64,000 nt of DNA from an uncultured Fretibacterium sp. (GTDB lineage: Bacteria > Synergistota > Synergistia > Synergistales > Aminobacteriaceae): positions 62,001 to 126,000 of the forward strand of contig CAMHMH010000004.1 of assembly GCA_946186205.1 (NCBI GenBank). Direction: 5' to 3'. Positions 61,325 through 64,000 of this stretch are shown in pieces (within the stretch, counting starts at the first letter, position 1; the number at the start of each line of letters is the position of its first letter). The position numbers and the translations under genes are program-made. The notes under the pieces were generated by a model that was not told the origin of the DNA, did not search any database, and worked only from the letters and a program-made list of their open reading frames with translations.

Positions 61325-61867
61325 ATGAAAATTCTCGCAAAGATTTATTACTGGATACTTGCAGCCCTCGCTGTTGTCGGCATGATCGGCTATATCGGTG
61401 CGGTTGTCATTCAGGTATTCAGCCGTACATTTCTTCCGTTCGTCCCTTCATGGACTGAGGAAGCCGCTCGCTATCTCTTCATTTACTCGGTCGCTATTGG
61501 TGCGGGCATTGTCTCAATGAAAGATGAATACGCACGTGTTGACATTCTCACAGCAAAAATCCCCGAACGTTTCAGAAAGCTCTACGAAATTTCCGTGTGC
61601 CTCGTCCTGATTGTGTTTGATTTGTACCTTGCTTTCTATTCCGTTCCTAAGTTCGTTTTTCTCCGCTTCAGAATGGTATCAACAGCAATGCAGCTCCCAA
61701 TGCAGATGATAAATTTCTCCATTCTTCTTTTCGTATCACTTCAGGCTGTCTCATACGCGCTGAGAATCATTATGCTTCTTTTCGGGACTGACACAAAAGA
61801 CCTTCTGAAATCCCCTGAAGAAGTTTCTGTCGGAAATTATGACGTTGAGGAGGTTGTTACTGAATGA
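61325..61867 (+). CDS. dctQ: TRAP transporter small permease DctQ
   Basis: 180 aa with four membrane segments and the family pattern FVPSWTEEAARYLFIYSVAIGAGI followed by KDEYARVDIL. Partner of DctM in the sodium-driven transporter. AAGGAGCG upstream of the ATG. It overlaps dctM by 4 nt. Confidence 0.92.
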   Translation: MKILAKIYYWILAALAVVGMIGYIGAVVIQVFSRTFLPFVPSWTEEAARYLFIYSVAIGAGIVSMKDEYARVDILTAKIPERFRKLYEISVCLVLIVFDLYLAFYSVPKFVFLRFRMVSTAMQLPMQMINFSILLFVSLQAVSYALRIIMLLFGTDTKDLLKSPEEVSVGNYDVEEVVTE

Positions 61868-63147
61868 GCGTTGCTGTATTGTTCGCGAGCTTCGTTGTAT
61901 TTCTTTTCGTGGGCTTCCCTGTTGCTTACTGTCTGGGAATTTCGAGCCTTCTTTACTTTGTGCTTGAGAATATGCCTCTCGTAACATTCGCGCAGAGATT
62001 CTTTTCCGGCCTCGACAGCTTCACATTGTTATGCATACCTGGCTTCATGCTTGCTGGAAACCTCATGAACACCGGCGGAATAACGTACCAGATTGTGAGG
62101 TTCTGCGACAAAGTTATAGGACACATACGCGGGGGACTCGGCCTCGCCAACATAGGAGCGTCGATGATATTCGCGGGAGTTTCGGGAACTGCTGCGGCTG
62201 ATGCTGCGTCATTGGGAGGGATTCTGATTCCCGCAATGGTGAAAGACGGCTACGATGCTGATTATTCGGTGGCTGTTACTGCTGCAAGCTCATGTATAGG
62301 GCCGATAATACCTCCTTCAGTCCCAATGATTATGGCCGGGACTCTTACGGGCATTAGCGTATCGAAAATGTTCGTGGCTGGAGTCATTCCGGGTATCCTG
62401 ATGGGAGTCGGCATGATGATTGTTGCATGGGTAATCTCCGTCAGGCGTAATTATCCCAAGAACGAGAAGAGAGCTTCATTCCGCGAAATCATAGCAAGCG
62501 GGCGCGAGGCATTCTGGGCTTTGCTGATGATGGTGATAATTCTTGCGGGGATTCTGACGGGCATTGTTACACCTACAGAGGCTTCTATTATTGCGGTGCT
62601 TTACGCGCTCTTTGTGGGCTTCTTCATCTACAAGGAGCTTAATGTGAAGACGGCTCTTGCTGTTATACGTGACTCGATGGTAGGTGCTGCGGGCATAATG
62701 GTGCTTGTAGGGTTCGCGAATGTATTTGCTTACGTCCTGACAAAAGAGCAGATCCCAACGATGATAGCAAACTGGATACTCTCAATCACAAAGAACAAAA
62801 TCATCATACTGTTAATCATAAATATCTTCCTTGTGTTTGTCGGTTGCTTCATGGAGACGATAGCGGCATTGACGATATTATTCCCTGTTCTGCTTCCTGT
62901 CGTAACATCAATCGGAGTCAGCCCGATTCAGTTCGGCGTAATGTGCGTTCTGAATCTCGTTATAGGACTCACGACTCCTCCTGTAGGTGTCTGCTTATTC
63001 ATAACAAGCTCAATCGGCAAAATCTCAATCGCTCATGCTACAAAGGCAATAATCCCCTTCCTCATCTGTAACTTTATTGTCCTTCTCCTCGTAACATATT
63101 TCCCGCCAGTAACTTTGTGGCTTGTCGGTCTGCTTTATGGAATTTAG
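61864..63147 (+). CDS. dctM: TRAP transporter large permease DctM
   Basis: 427 aa, about 12 membrane segments. DctM signatures are GLANIGASMIFAGVSGTAAADAASLGG, TAASSCIGPIIPPSVPMI and GLTTPPVGVCLF. It forms the transport path and couples import to a sodium gradient. It starts within the dctQ stop and is followed 13 nt later by a dehydrogenase gene with AGGAGG. Confidence 0.94.
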   Translation: MSVAVLFASFVVFLFVGFPVAYCLGISSLLYFVLENMPLVTFAQRFFSGLDSFTLLCIPGFMLAGNLMNTGGITYQIVRFCDKVIGHIRGGLGLANIGASMIFAGVSGTAAADAASLGGILIPAMVKDGYDADYSVAVTAASSCIGPIIPPSVPMIMAGTLTGISVSKMFVAGVIPGILMGVGMMIVAWVISVRRNYPKNEKRASFREIIASGREAFWALLMMVIILAGILTGIVTPTEASIIAVLYALFVGFFIYKELNVKTALAVIRDSMVGAAGIMVLVGFANVFAYVLTKEQIPTMIANWILSITKNKIIILLIINIFLVFVGCFMETIAALTILFPVLLPVVTSIGVSPIQFGVMCVLNLVIGLTTPPVGVCLFITSSIGKISIAHATKAIIPFLICNFIVLLLVTYFPPVTLWLVGLLYGI

Positions 63148-63160
63148 GAGGTAACAATCA

Positions 63161-64000
63161 ATGAAGGCAATACAAATCGTTAAACCCAACGAGCTGAAAA
63201 TAATTGACATGCCCAAGCCCGAAATTGACGAGAAAAATAACGTCCTCGTCAAGATAAAGGCTTCCGGTATTTGCGGCTCTGATGTCGGAATATATCACGG
63301 CACTAACGCGGCGGCTACTTATCCGAGAGTCATCGGCCATGAAATAGTCGGCGAAATCATCGAGACAGCCCCGAACGTAAAAGACAGGAAAGTAGGAGAA
63401 CGAGTCATAATCGATCAGGTTGTAGCGTGCGGACATTGTTACGCATGCAGGAAATCACGCCCGAACGTATGCCACAATTTACAGGTAAGAGGAGTCCACA
63501 TTGACGGCGGTTACCGTGAGTACATGGCCGTACCTGAAAAAGACTGCTACGTTATCCCCGACTTTCTCGAATACAAAGACGCGGTTATGATTGAGCCTAC
63601 AACAATAGCGGTTCAGGCTTGCTCACGCGCACAGCTCGAAAGCGAAGACGACGTTATGATTATCGGTGCGGGCGCATTGGGCAGCAGCTTGTTGCGAATC
63701 GTAAGGCTCTTCAACCCTCACAGCATAATCATGGCTGACATTGACCAAGGAAGACTCGACGAGGCCATGAAGAACGGAGCTACAGCCGTAATCAACTCGC
63801 GCAATGAAGATATTGTTTCACGAGCAAAGGAACTCACTGACGGTTACGGCCCTACAGTAACAATTGATGCAGCCTGCGTGAAAGGAAGCCTCCTCAGCGC
63901 ATGCCAGGCCGCCGGAAATGCTACGAGAGTCATGACAATGGGATTCAGCATCGCGCCTGACGAAATAAATCAGTTTGTCATAACGTCAAAGGAGCTTGAT
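63161..64000 (+). CDS. Zinc-dependent medium-chain dehydrogenase (partial, first 280 residues)
   Basis: Truncated by the window end and therefore missing from the ORF track. The catalytic zinc site is SGICGSDVGIYHG and VIGHEIVGE, the structural zinc Cys are in CGHCYACRKSRPNVC, and the NAD-binding loop is IIGAGALGSSLL. It resembles sorbitol/L-idonate/galactitol-phosphate dehydrogenases. The substrate is unknown, but it is probably the compound imported by the TRAP system or a derivative, given the 13-nt gap. Confidence 0.88.
   Translation, partial: MKAIQIVKPNELKIIDMPKPEIDEKNNVLVKIKASGICGSDVGIYHGTNAAATYPRVIGHEIVGEIIETAPNVKDRKVGERVIIDQVVACGHCYACRKSRPNVCHNLQVRGVHIDGGYREYMAVPEKDCYVIPDFLEYKDAVMIEPTTIAVQACSRAQLESEDDVMIIGAGALGSSLLRIVRLFNPHSIIMADIDQGRLDEAMKNGATAVINSRNEDIVSRAKELTDGYGPTVTIDAACVKGSLLSACQAAGNATRVMTMGFSIAPDEINQFVITSKELD

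Noticed and set aside
1-64000. Prophage or integrated plasmid
   Set aside because: No integrase, phage structural gene, partition system or tRNA-flanking direct repeat was found; the genes are mostly core functions.
1-64000. Frequent GGCCATG/CATGGCC strings
   Set aside because: They mostly fall on Ala-Met or Met-Ala codon pairs in genes and also occur in other contexts; there is no clear positional pattern without computation.

Overview
The window is chromosomal sequence from a flagellated, diderm anaerobe, most likely a member of the Synergistota. The strongest taxonomic clue is three secreted proteins that end in the Synergist-CTERM type of C-terminal sorting signal (a Ser-rich stretch, S-G-C-x-S-G, a hydrophobic helix, then basic residues). 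A TolC-family outer-membrane protein supports two membranes. Gene density is high, and TTG start codons with good Shine-Dalgarno sequences are common (fapA, flhA, cysS, dus, the radical SAM gene, the giant surface protein).

Layout. 1-10513 (minus): chemotaxis/flagellar operon flhA-flhF-flhG-cheB-cheA-cheC-cheD-fliA-fapA, the Bacillus-like order but without cheW. 10514-11410: intergenic region with a 34-bp tandem repeat, a tiny broken secreted ORF, a remnant resembling the 3' end of an IS605-type tnpB, and a hairpin leader. 11411-15756 (plus): trpDCFBA without trpE/trpG. Then tRNA-Val, gpmA, an aminotransferase, an LplT-like transporter and cysS. 21125-24592 (minus): tolC-like gene, lytic transglycosylase and a Synergist-CTERM protein. 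24829-30687 (plus): BaiN/HI0933-type flavoprotein, Sel1 protein, coaX, dus, TSCPD protein, radical SAM protein. 30713-39824 (minus): flgM-flgN-flgK-flgL, with extremely large FlgK (1526 aa) and FlgL (1230 aa). 39971-47016: a small Synergist-CTERM protein, a zinc-ribbon protein, aspS, and a five-gene cluster (YunG-like, EamA, ABC ATPase, metallophore-type binding protein, PurM-like). 47100-53593: a 1691-aa secreted protein and a divergent C1 peptidase. 53642-55422: a HindIII-type restriction-modification pair. 55471-60016: valS, threonine aldolase, nucleosidase-like lipoprotein. 60254-64000 (plus): a DctP-DctQ-DctM TRAP transporter followed by a zinc-dependent dehydrogenase that runs off the end.

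The most notable observations are: (i) an 11-G homopolymer inside the signal-peptide codons of the giant surface protein, a strong candidate phase-variation switch; (ii) a family of degenerate 34-bp arrays upstream of genes (about 10.6, 24.7, 40.7 and 52.3 kb), densely packed with GANTC sites, often as GANTC-N3-GANTC; (iii) a HindIII-like restriction system together with an apparent absence of AAGCTT from the window; (iv) internal duplications that explain part of the giant FlgK; (v) a hairpin that buries the ribosome binding site of the trp operon. All calls come from reading the sequence. No database search or computation was run.
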